The notes beneath the pieces are model-generated. The model did no database searches, had not been told where the DNA came from, and saw nothing but the letters and a program-made list of their open reading frames with translations. Below, one piece after another: positions 18,406 through 27,040 of a DNA stretch of 64,000 nucleotides. Source of the DNA: Saccharomycopsis malanga (taxonomy: Eukaryota > Ascomycota > Saccharomycetes > Ascoideales > Saccharomycopsidaceae); the NCBI GenBank assembly GCA_004014935.1, contig CP025326.1:1054001-1118000 (forward strand), written 5' to 3'. Made by a program: the position numbers and the translations under genes. Position 1 is the stretch's first letter, and the number at the start of each line of letters is the position of its first letter.

Positions 18406-19521
18406 TTATTTATTAATACGTTTGGTTTTTTTGTTGGCATAACGTAATTTGGTGCCAGTATTGTCAACTTCGTTATTGAGTTCCTCCAATAGCGAGTTTT
18501 GGTAGTCAAGCTCTTCGTTAATGGTGATACCCATTTGCTTCTGTCTTTTTATGATATCATGAAGATATTCCAATTCGGAATCTTGTGATTTCAACTGTTG
18601 CTTCTGTTGTTGCAAAAGTTCTACGTCATTAAGTCCTCTTGTTTGTTCTGTTTCTTGTAGTGGTTGGCCTAAAACTCTACGGCCTGAAATCTTGCCAAAA
18701 AGATTGTTACTGTTTGTCTCTTGGGCATTGACAAATGATCCTGGCATGGAACTGTATTTCTCGAGATTGACCCCAGAGATTATGTTTTCTATATTTGAAT
18801 ACTCTTGTTTTATCGAGTTGAGCAAATCCTTACGTCTACGCAATTCTCCTTCACCTAAAATATGCATTTTCTCATCGCTTGCTCTTCTTTGGTTAGCCTC
18901 ATGATACGCAAGTCCTCTGGTGAGCGGGCCTATTTTAGACCTCACTACAAGAAGATTCTTTCTAGTATGTTGCTGGTTATTATAGCATGTGCTACGCGCC
19001 AGCTGGACCAATTTGCGGCATTCTCGTACAATATCTAGCCAAGCGCTTATATCTACAATCGCCTCGTTCGCATTGCCAGTGCTTACATAATTATCCAAAG
19101 GTTTAGTAGTACTATCTGTCTCAGTAGACTTGTTTGCGAAAAGCCCTGGGGGCAATTCCAAAAAGTCTTCAAAGACGCTACTTTGCCTCCATTCATCGCC
19201 TACGGGAGGCTCTGCAGCAACAATCTTCCGTAATATAGTCTCAAATTGCCTCCGACGGTATTCTATTAGCTCATGGTCATCCAAATCCCTGTTTTTACCA
19301 AGCCAGCCTAGGAATCCACTGGTCTTGGGCGGTATGGAAAGAGGAAAGTCACGAGGCTGTTTTGCAGACAATTCTCGCTCCATACCATCGATGAGTCTTC
19401 TGAAATCCGTATACCGCTTTATCAATTCATACTTTCTAAGCGGTAGTTTCACTATAACATGATACGCCGTGTAGGAATTGTCTTCCGTAGAAGTTTTGGG
19501 TATTGACACCTGCAAATCCAT
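18406..19521 (-). CDS. VAM7: Vacuolar Qc-SNARE Vam7
   Basis: An N-terminal PX domain (about residues 1-122) shows the PI3P-binding pattern: YELIKRYTDFRRL, the Pro-rich loop PLSIPPKTSG, and YRRRQFETILRKIV. The middle is helical. The C-terminus is a SNARE motif (about 305-365, DSELEYLHDIIKRQKQMGIT, then ELDYQNSLLEELNNEVDNTG) with no transmembrane segment. PX plus SNARE without a membrane anchor is the architecture of Vam7, the SNAP-25-like Qc-SNARE of homotypic vacuole fusion, recruited to the vacuole by PI3P and the HOPS complex. The start is the first ATG (19521). Confidence 0.93.
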   Translation of the reverse strand: MDLQVSIPKTSTEDNSYTAYHVIVKLPLRKYELIKRYTDFRRLIDGMERELSAKQPRDFPLSIPPKTSGFLGWLGKNRDLDDHELIEYRRRQFETILRKIVAAEPPVGDEWRQSSVFEDFLELPPGLFANKSTETDSTTKPLDNYVSTGNANEAIVDISAWLDIVRECRKLVQLARSTCYNNQQHTRKNLLVVRSKIGPLTRGLAYHEANQRRASDEKMHILGEGELRRRKDLLNSIKQEYSNIENIISGVNLEKYSSMPGSFVNAQETNSNNLFGKISGRRVLGQPLQETEQTRGLNDVELLQQQKQQLKSQDSELEYLHDIIKRQKQMGITINEELDYQNSLLEELNNEVDNTGTKLRYANKKTKRINK

Positions 19522-19583
19522 TACTGTTACTTGTAGATTTATGATCTTTTTCAGCTTTTTATATTATTTATTGGAACCCGCAA

Positions 19584-19664
19584 TATCATCTGTCGCCACT
19601 CCTTTGCCGAATAATATCTATATCATTAGCCGCTACTCCTTTGCTGAATAATATCCTTATCATT
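19584..19664. repeat. Two-copy direct repeat in the VAM7 promoter
   Basis: A unit of about 37-43 bp with the core RCYRCTACTCCTTTGCYGAA (first copy gccactcctttgccgaataa, second gctactcctttgctgaataa) followed by ATATC occurs twice head to tail. It starts about 62 bp upstream of the VAM7 ATG and may duplicate a regulatory site. Confidence 0.85.
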
Positions 19665-19761
19665 TCTAGAAGCCTTAATCACCATCTTCCCATAACATTA
19701 TATATATACGGAGAGTCACGTGTGCTATTTGACGTGTACCAATTCTATGGGATCAATATAC

Positions 19762-19959
19762 CAATAATAATAAGAATATCATATATTTCGAGCCCAGTAC
19801 ATGTCACTTCCGTATATACGCGCTATGTCTAAGACGATTTGGTAAAACCCAATGGGAAAATGCCAAGCATGTCCTGCTAATCATAATTGACTCACATATG
19901 TTCCTGTTAGGTCTTTTTCTCTTCTCCGAGAGCACGTTAGTGAAGCCATCCGGCCCAGT
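19762..19959 (-). mobile_element. SINE-like dispersed repeat, copy C (head and tail)
   Basis: Read on the minus strand it starts CACTGGGCCGGATGGCTTC, then CTCTCGGAGAAGA, AAAAGACCT, TTTTACCAAATCG and AGCGCGTATATACG. It ends TACTGGGCTCGAAATATATG followed by ATATTCTTATTATTATT. Head and tail match copy A in order, but copy C lacks about 100 nt of the middle, including the B-box-like motif. About 200 bp long; it lies in the spacer between VAM7 and DPB2. Confidence 0.75.
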
Positions 19960-20249
19960 GATATATTGTAAAATAATTGAATATATAGGCAATTAACAAT
20001 TGGAATGTAGCAAGTTCGTTTCTATTTTGAAGGTTTGAATAATAGAGTGTTTTCTTTTTGCTGCAGATGACAAAATGATCGGTTATACTAATAATTATGT
20101 ATTATGCTTGATGTATAATAAAACCAAAGTGATTTGGAGCCATTGCTACAAAAGGTATTTATCAACCAACTTTGTCAGTGAAAATTATCGTACAATGCAA
20201 TAGTTGCTCTTTATTCTATACACTTGCAAATACACAGCTTTGTCTAATA

Positions 20250-22481
20250 TCAAATGTGATAAACTTTCTTTAATTCGGCACGCTGGGTGGCTGGAAAATA
20301 TTCAATATAATTAGCAGCGCGATTATCGTTATTTATGAATTTTCCCACATTGATAACCTTTACGCCACTGTATTCTTGTGTGAAAAAGTCTATCGTGGAG
20401 TCGAACAAAACAAGGACGTTAGGAAGAGGGTTTAAAGACAACAACTGGTCGTATTTCCAGGAAACTGGTTTTATTGGTGGTGCAAATGGGGACAAGTGGG
20501 ACTGACTTATGAGGGTGTTGACAATTTTGGAAACATCCTGTTTGAAGGTCTTTGTTTCTGAAGGGCGAAGATGGTTTCTTTGTAAAGAATCTATGGAAAG
20601 GTTTTTGAATTGAGAGGTTTGTTTAGCCAAAAGTGATTTGGCAGTTCTAGATTCTTCGTCATCATCGTCATCATCATCAATATATATTTCAGAAGTGGCC
20701 AGAGGATCATTTTCGTTAATGAGACTATTTATCAACTGGTCTTTTTCATGATAATAATTGAAGGGAATGTTATTTTTCAACATTCGTTCATAAATGTCAT
20801 CATTGAGCAAACATATTTCCTGATTTAGATAAAACATTTTGAAGGGATTAGTGACAAGTTTGAGATTTTTGATTATTTTGCTGAGTCGGTTGAAAAAGAG
20901 TTTGGGAAGACGATTATATGGCATGGTCATCGATTTGGAGCCTTGGAAAACAAGTGAGTTCCAAGGATCGTTGTGGCCAGCTACAAAAACAAATTGAGTA
21001 CGAGCGCAAAGCACAGGAAACTGAGACAACACAATGGCTAAGGAATCAAAGAGGTTTTTAAATGCCATGGAAGAATTGTCACTAAGATTGTTTACAGAGG
21101 AAACCTCGAACGATTTAGATATAAAAGAACCAGGGAACACAATAGCCAAAGGCAAGTTGTTTAGATCAACAGTGATTTTCTTGAAAAACTTTTTCAAATA
21201 ATCCAAAGTGGTTAAAGAGTCTAAACAGACTTTGGAGCCTAGAAAAACAATCTTCTCCGGATTGACAATTCCAAGATCGTAATCATCATTAGCCATCTGT
21301 AGTTGCAATTCGGAGTCTTGGATCAATTTTTTGTTATATTTGTCAAACTCTTGGACCGTTTTAGGGCTCATGAGATCCAATAATTCAGTTTGGAAATTTA
21401 CGAGACCAAAATTGTCGAAAAAATCTTTTCTGAGTTCTGGCTTTGGATGGTATATTAGGTTCGCCACAAACTTGCTTTTGCCACCAAAATTTATATATAT
21501 TCCATCACATATCAACAAGCAGCCCTCGAAATAGAAATATCCTTCAGCAGGATACACCTTGCTGAGATCCAACACTATAGCGTCCGAAGCGTCCTGTAGC
21601 TGGTACTCTCCTTCGTTGTTTTTGGTGATTAGGCCAAAAATAATAAACTGTTTCCCATGACGGCCCAAAAGATTTTTTATCAAGCTGATTTGCTTGGATT
21701 CTTCATTGATAGACCTGAGCTTTTCAAACTCGGCTGATTCCAACAAAATCTCGTCGTAATACGTGGACAGAGTCGGATTGAAAGCTGACACGAACCTGAA
21801 CGACTCATTGCGCAATATTCTATGATAGCTCTGGTAGTATCTCAGCATGTACAAGTTGAGATTGTCTTGGACATTCATGTTTATTTGCAATCGTTTTGAA
21901 AGACTTTCTTTCTGAAGTTTGTCCTGTGGAGCCAAGTAGGGCTCGTACCGTTTGTTCAAATGGTTGTATTTTGCCACAGGAAGCTCATAACAATCCTTAA
22001 TATGGAAATAATCATGCACAGTCAACTTCTTTCTAATCACTACTTCTTCCTCCTTATCTACTATGGTGTCTGACTTCTTAGCAGCCATGGACTGTCCATC
22101 CAGCTTATCACTATTATCTTTCTGTAGCAAAAGCACATCTACATTAGCTTGGGCTCGCTTTACTTCTCGATTCTGTTTGGAATACTTTTTCTCCGTAATC
22201 TCACTCAATATCACCTTCAAATTGTCACCATCAATAAACAAGTTCTTGTTCGCCTGAAACTTGCTTTTCCACGCCCGACCAACCTCCTCAAGAAACTTGA
22301 TTGCCGCTGGAGACTTCCACTCCAGTCCAAACTGTTCTTCAACATATTCAGTGAGAATTATCAAGGCATCTGACTTCACATGAAGCCCGTGTTTCTTTGA
22401 CAACACCCGGTACGCCACCGGACGCAAATGGGATGGTTTGAGCTTCACAGGAAGCGGAATAGGATCTTGTCTATTGGTCAT
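20250..22481 (-). CDS. DPB2: DNA polymerase epsilon subunit B (Dpb2)
   Basis: The 743-residue protein opens with the small helical domain of B-subunits (PVKLKPSHLRPVAYRVLSKK, about residues 8-75). A charged linker and an OB-fold region follow (FGLITKNNEGEYQLQDAS, VYPAEGYFYFEGCLLICDG). The C-terminal half is a catalytically inactive calcineurin-like phosphoesterase domain (VFLGSKVCLDS, FVFVAGHNDPW, NHLRPSETKTFKQD and LFDSTIDFFTQEYSGVKVIN). This is the essential non-catalytic subunit of the leading-strand polymerase, which also links it to GINS in the CMG helicase. An Asp/Glu-rich insert (YIDDDDDDDEES) lies in the phosphoesterase region. No ACGCGT (MCB) element is seen in the 300 bp upstream, though replication genes often carry one. 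Confidence 0.95.
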   Translation of the reverse strand: MTNRQDPIPLPVKLKPSHLRPVAYRVLSKKHGLHVKSDALIILTEYVEEQFGLEWKSPAAIKFLEEVGRAWKSKFQANKNLFIDGDNLKVILSEITEKKYSKQNREVKRAQANVDVLLLQKDNSDKLDGQSMAAKKSDTIVDKEEEVVIRKKLTVHDYFHIKDCYELPVAKYNHLNKRYEPYLAPQDKLQKESLSKRLQINMNVQDNLNLYMLRYYQSYHRILRNESFRFVSAFNPTLSTYYDEILLESAEFEKLRSINEESKQISLIKNLLGRHGKQFIIFGLITKNNEGEYQLQDASDAIVLDLSKVYPAEGYFYFEGCLLICDGIYINFGGKSKFVANLIYHPKPELRKDFFDNFGLVNFQTELLDLMSPKTVQEFDKYNKKLIQDSELQLQMANDDYDLGIVNPEKIVFLGSKVCLDSLTTLDYLKKFFKKITVDLNNLPLAIVFPGSFISKSFEVSSVNNLSDNSSMAFKNLFDSLAIVLSQFPVLCARTQFVFVAGHNDPWNSLVFQGSKSMTMPYNRLPKLFFNRLSKIIKNLKLVTNPFKMFYLNQEICLLNDDIYERMLKNNIPFNYYHEKDQLINSLINENDPLATSEIYIDDDDDDDEESRTAKSLLAKQTSQFKNLSIDSLQRNHLRPSETKTFKQDVSKIVNTLISQSHLSPFAPPIKPVSWKYDQLLSLNPLPNVLVLFDSTIDFFTQEYSGVKVINVGKFINNDNRAANYIEYFPATQRAELKKVYHI

Positions 22482-23780
22482 TTGCTTTCACAGTAATTTA
22501 TCAAATCTCTGCAACCTATTTCAAACTTATTTTCACGCCTCGAAAACCTGATCTTTCAACTATCAACGCCGCAGAATTAAACCTTTAGTAATTAAGCATG
22601 AACTAAACTGGAAATTAGTATAACCGCCAATACAACAACCTGTTAATAATCAGTTTACTTAATCATAAACTTTTATTATACGCGAAAAATTTACATATAT
22701 AGATATATATTTCGCGTCGGGGGTGCGGATAGCATATTTGGGGTATGGTAGTTGAGCTTATACTCATTGTAAGGCTAATATTGATATAATTTGGGCTTTC
22801 TTGATATTGTTGATATTTATTAGTACTAAGTTGAACGTTTTCTGTGAAATCTGACGCTTGCCATAGTTTATTGTTAATTTTAGCTTTTAAACCATTGTAG
22901 CGCAATCTATAAAACAGTTTATTTTAAACAGTATATAATCTTGTTAATAATAAGAGACCATGGATATGAATATAGTATCAATACCGGTATTTTAGTTGGC
23001 AGTTGGAGTTCGTAGATAGTTTAAGATGTGAACAGGCTTGGAAGGTGATTTAGTGGTTCGTATTAAATATAGAATTCTATGGTTATATAAAACAATAATT
23101 TTATATTCATCTTTGTATGTTTGTTTCATTATTGATATGATGTGTTCTTAATAGGATTGTCATTAGTTGATATAATTTTAATCCTTTCTTTTCATTATTT
23201 AGTTGAACTGCCTTTTTAGTATACCCAACAAGAATATAAACCTACATTTGGTTTAGTTTTTATATACTTTACTCTTTAAAGGTATTTAAATGACTTGACA
23301 ATAAAAACTGATAGAGTATTACAAGGGTTTTTTCATTTTATTAAATAATTGAGGCAAAAGTTCAAAAACAAGCACTGGGCTTTTGTATAGGCCATGTTTG
23401 AGACAGTTGTACTTGTGGAATTATGTTCGGTCCTGATTGGCCCTAATTGGTGATTTGATATAAAAAGTGTATCAAGTAAATAAAAATTGTATTCTTCAAA
23501 CAGAAATTTACAAACCAACTAACAAACACTATTGTTTTATATTGCAATAACTGATGTGGTCTGTTATAAGAAAAACAATCTCGAAAAAAAGCTAAAAACG
23601 AAATTAAAAACTTTTCAAGGCAGAACAAGATTAGGACACCGATCAACCAACGGTGCGTAAAACTTTGGTTTATAAAGGGAAAAGATAAGGTTGATAATAT
23701 ATGATTTGTTAGAAAAGCAACAAAAGGGTCTGGAGACCAGACAGAAGAGCAAAAAAAAAAAAAAAGAAAAAAAAAGCTAT
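22482..23780. other. Intergenic 1.3 kb, DPB2 promoter and CLG1 3' flank
   Basis: AT-rich with no ATG-initiated ORF of note. A small GC island, cgcgtcgggggtgcgg near 22713-22728, stands out. A diverged piece resembling the repeat-family tail may lie near 22782-22830 (gatataatttgggctttctt). A-runs at 23752-23775 lie just past the CLG1 stop. Confidence 0.5.
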
Positions 23781-25031
23781 TTAGACGTAAAATTGAAAGG
23801 ATTTATTGGTGTAACGAGCAGGAGTGGTTCTTTGGTCCTGGTATCTTGAGAAATAATCATGGCTATCCTCTTTTTGGTTGGCAAAGACAGAAGGTTTCAA
23901 AAAGTTGCAGTCTTTGTTGCTGTAAAAGTAGGAAGGATGCTGGGAGAGAGAAGGGAGTTGAGTTGGGTTGTAAAGATTGCTGACAGGAATGGGTGGGGGA
24001 GGCAATGAGATTTGGGGCTTATTGTAATGGTAGCTGTAGTTTGAAGGATTGTAAGGAGAGGAGGAAAATGTAGGGGGAAACTGGTTATTTGAATAGTATT
24101 GGGAAGGTTTCGGAACATGAGGGGATTTTGGAGTAGGCAAGCCATTGAATGAAGGATTTTCTTGATAATTGAACGAGGGTCTGTCAGAATAAAAGGGATT
24201 ATTATAATAAGGATTATAACTTGAGTAATCGTTGAAATATTGAGGAGTAGACGGAGAAACTTGAACGAAGTTTGATCTAGCAGGAGAACGTAGCGATCTG
24301 TGGCTTTCGTAATGGTTATACATTGATTCAATGCCAGAAAAGTCTTGCAAACCATTGCCAAGAGCCTTTTTTGCAGGATCGTTCTGGCCATATATGTCGT
24401 CTTTTGCAAAATAGATATGAGGGTTGAAAAACCGGTCATAATGAGCCAAACTGACCAACCAAGGTCTGGTTTCGTACTGGTTAGAAAACGGAGCCGGAGG
24501 AGCCATAGTAGAACAGGCTTGGTTGAAATGTAAATCATAATTGCAACTAATTAACCAATCCTTTTCATGCCTGTTCAATTCTTGTATAGATATGCCCGTC
24601 GCATTAGACCACGAACGATTAGTAAACGTATTATCATCATTGTACTTGTTTGCTATTATCAACGAGAGAATAATATAAAGAAAAATGGTTCCCTCGTCTT
24701 CTAATCCATATTGCAACTTGCCACACCGGGTTATCGTGGCCATCTTCTTCTTACGATACAAATACGTCATTCCCAACAACACCGAAGGTTTAGATAGCCG
24801 CGTGGCATCCAACACATTCAGTAATCGCTGAACAAACACTTCGGATATCGACGGCACATATTCATACAAAATATCAAACGAGAACTCGGAAATATAGCGA
24901 GCCATCAATAAACTCTCATATCCTTTTGCATCTCCATTCTCCACAGCCCCACGATTTGAGTAAGTGTATCCCATTGGTGGATAATTGTACATTGAACCAT
25001 TATAATAATATGGCTGAGAAACACCGTACAT
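23781..25031 (-). CDS. CLG1: Pho85-type cyclin Clg1
   Basis: The 416-residue protein has an N-terminal cyclin box at about residues 45-175 (VFVQRLLNVLDATRLSKPSV, TYLYRKKKMATI, TIFLYIILSLIIANKYNDDN, RSWSNATGISIQELNRHEKD). An Asn/Pro/Tyr/Ser-rich disordered tail follows. This layout matches Clg1, a cyclin-like partner of the kinase Pho85. The neighbours KIP3 and VAM7 are also neighbours of CLG1 in S. cerevisiae, which favours Clg1 over other Pho85 cyclins. The start is the only suitable ATG; the leader peptide is itself Tyr/Asn-rich (MYGVSQPYYYNGSMYNYPP). Confidence 0.85.
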   Translation of the reverse strand: MYGVSQPYYYNGSMYNYPPMGYTYSNRGAVENGDAKGYESLLMARYISEFSFDILYEYVPSISEVFVQRLLNVLDATRLSKPSVLLGMTYLYRKKKMATITRCGKLQYGLEDEGTIFLYIILSLIIANKYNDDNTFTNRSWSNATGISIQELNRHEKDWLISCNYDLHFNQACSTMAPPAPFSNQYETRPWLVSLAHYDRFFNPHIYFAKDDIYGQNDPAKKALGNGLQDFSGIESMYNHYESHRSLRSPARSNFVQVSPSTPQYFNDYSSYNPYYNNPFYSDRPSFNYQENPSFNGLPTPKSPHVPKPSQYYSNNQFPPTFSSSPYNPSNYSYHYNKPQISLPPPPIPVSNLYNPTQLPSLSQHPSYFYSNKDCNFLKPSVFANQKEDSHDYFSRYQDQRTTPARYTNKSFQFYV

Positions 25032-27040
25032 ATTGATTTTATAATTTTACTTCTTTTAAAAGTTTTTGTCTTGTTGAAAACTTTTGATTTGTTGATTAAA
25101 ATTATTAATAAAAATACCCCCTAAATCACCACTTGTTATTAACGATCACTTAATTAAAAGGTCGTTATAGTATCTTTTTGAACACTACTTGTAAAACGCG
25201 TCCAATAAATAAAGCAAACTTCTCTTCTGGTTATATAATTGCCCAGACGTATTGACACAAGGAATAGGCTTCAAATGCACTGTTCCCCTATAAAATATGC
25301 TTGATATGGGATGCCAACAGAAAGAAGAAAAAAAGAATGGAAGAATATTCCAGCTTTTAAATTTTCTTTGACTATTTGAAAAAGATTTTTTTTGCCTGCT
25401 TGGGAGAATTTGGGAAAAAGGAAAATTTGGGAAAATTAGTATGGTGGGACGCGTTTTTACTATGATGGGACGGGTTTACTATGATGGGACGAATTAAGAT
25501 TTTTTTTGCCTGCTTGAAAGGAAAAATTTGGGAAAAGAGAAAATTTAGTATGGTGGGACGGATTTTTAATCTGATGGGACAGTGCAAAAAAGAAAATTCT
25601 TTTCTTTTCTTGCTTTTTCTTTAACTCTTCCATTTATATATTACTAAAACCTTTGCAAACAGATGATGCAAAATCTTGTCATATTGATTCATTAATATTA
25701 AAGTGATCATGTTGTAATATATGGGACACCGTCACCGGGTCCAGCCACCGGGTCCAGCCACCAACCGCGTCCCGTCGGCATGATTTGTAATGAGTAATTT
25801 GGGTATTGAGACACTGACCATGGGCCATGTGCCATGCATGTGCCACGCATATTCTAATATGCAGAATACTTTCATGGGACCATCCCATCGGCCAACGGCA
25901 CACTACTAAGTGGGGCTTGCGCAAGCACTGCCCAGTATCTTAATTCATCTAACAGTTATATAATATACCTTTGCTTGCCATGGCATCATAGCTATACATT
26001 AATGTTTTGTCGTCTACATCTCTCACCAACTTTTTACATGCGATGCATTTAAGCATGCATGTGTCCCACATGAGTCCGTCCGTACTTACACATTTACAAT
26101 AATATTATTTATATATTGCCTAATATTAATTATATTAAGTTATACATACCTTCTGACTCCAATTTTTCAACATTTTGTCTCACAATCATCATTAATAACT
26201 TTTTTGAATTGCTCCGCTCCGCTCCGCACCCTCCTTCTAGCATGTGGCACGTGATATGTACAGTGGTATGTGTTATCGAGCTCCGAGGGATGATTTATTT
26301 GATTTCAATATCAGCCTAAATTGTATTTTGACTATTCTTTTTTTCTTGTTTCTTTCTTTTGAATGGCTTTTGATAGTAGTTGACATTTTTATAAAATCTA
26401 AGAGTTCTTCTCACTTTTCAAGCATGATTCCTCGGCACCCTTGCCCAGAGACGCATAATTGCGCATCGTCTCGCAGATGACAACATAATCAGTAGAGTGT
26501 CTCTAACTGGTGTACGGGCGACGGAGTGCGGCAGCCACGTCTGGCTGCATAACCGGGTAATCTTTGTCCTGTTTGACCTGCGTCAGTATGCAGAAGCAAC
26601 CCCCCAAGAGCTGTTTTCGGGAACCAAATGAGCACCATTACGGGGGTGTGGGAGGCGTAACCGGGTTTTTAAGTTGTCTCTGGTGTGTTTTTTTTCCGGT
26701 TTTTTACTTTTATTTTCAGAGAAAGTTTGATAATAGAAAGAAAATCAAGAAAATAGCAGCTACTCACTCAGTGTAGAGAAGCCAAACCAAGACAAGACAG
26801 TCAATCAATCTATGTTTCTGTTTGGTAAATCCTGGGTGTTGAATAAATTGATTTTTCCATAGAAATAGTTGTTTTCATCAAGCCTTATATATAATACGGT
26901 ATTTAAACCACCATACTACACAGGATTAGTATTAAAAAGACACATTTTGGCTCTTAATCTCTGATATCTCATTTTGCTTGGATTTTGTGACTAGTGAATT
27001 AGAACCCCCCGGAAATAAACAAGCAAAACAAAGATACAAA
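25032..27040. promoter_or_regulatory. 2 kb divergent promoter CLG1 / PBS2 with repeats and palindromes
   Basis: The longest gene-free stretch without a mobile copy. On the CLG1 side it holds the TGGGAC repeat cluster (25383-25590). From 25730 to 26260 it has GC-richer patches: a tandem ccaccgggtccag near 25733-25765, palindromic atgcatgtgccacgcat, gatgcatttaagcatgc near 26041-26057, and a ctccg triplication near 26211-26225. Near PBS2 there are two aaccgggt boxes (about 26551 and 26659). No coding region was recognised. Confidence 0.5.
25383..25590. repeat. Duplicated segment with five TATGRTGGGACR-type motifs
   Basis: gattttttttgcctgcttg occurs at about 25385 and again at about 25499. Each time it is followed by purine-rich DNA with TTTGGGAAAA, then by boxes of the form TATGGTGGGACG, TATGATGGGACG or TCTGATGGGACA. 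The boxes occur five times at 25441-25580 and suggest a multi-site binding array 400-550 bp upstream of CLG1. Confidence 0.8.

Noticed and set aside
25710-26150. Solo LTR in the CLG1-PBS2 spacer
   Set aside because: A TGTTG start and ACA end can be found, but no target-site duplication and no second copy in the window.
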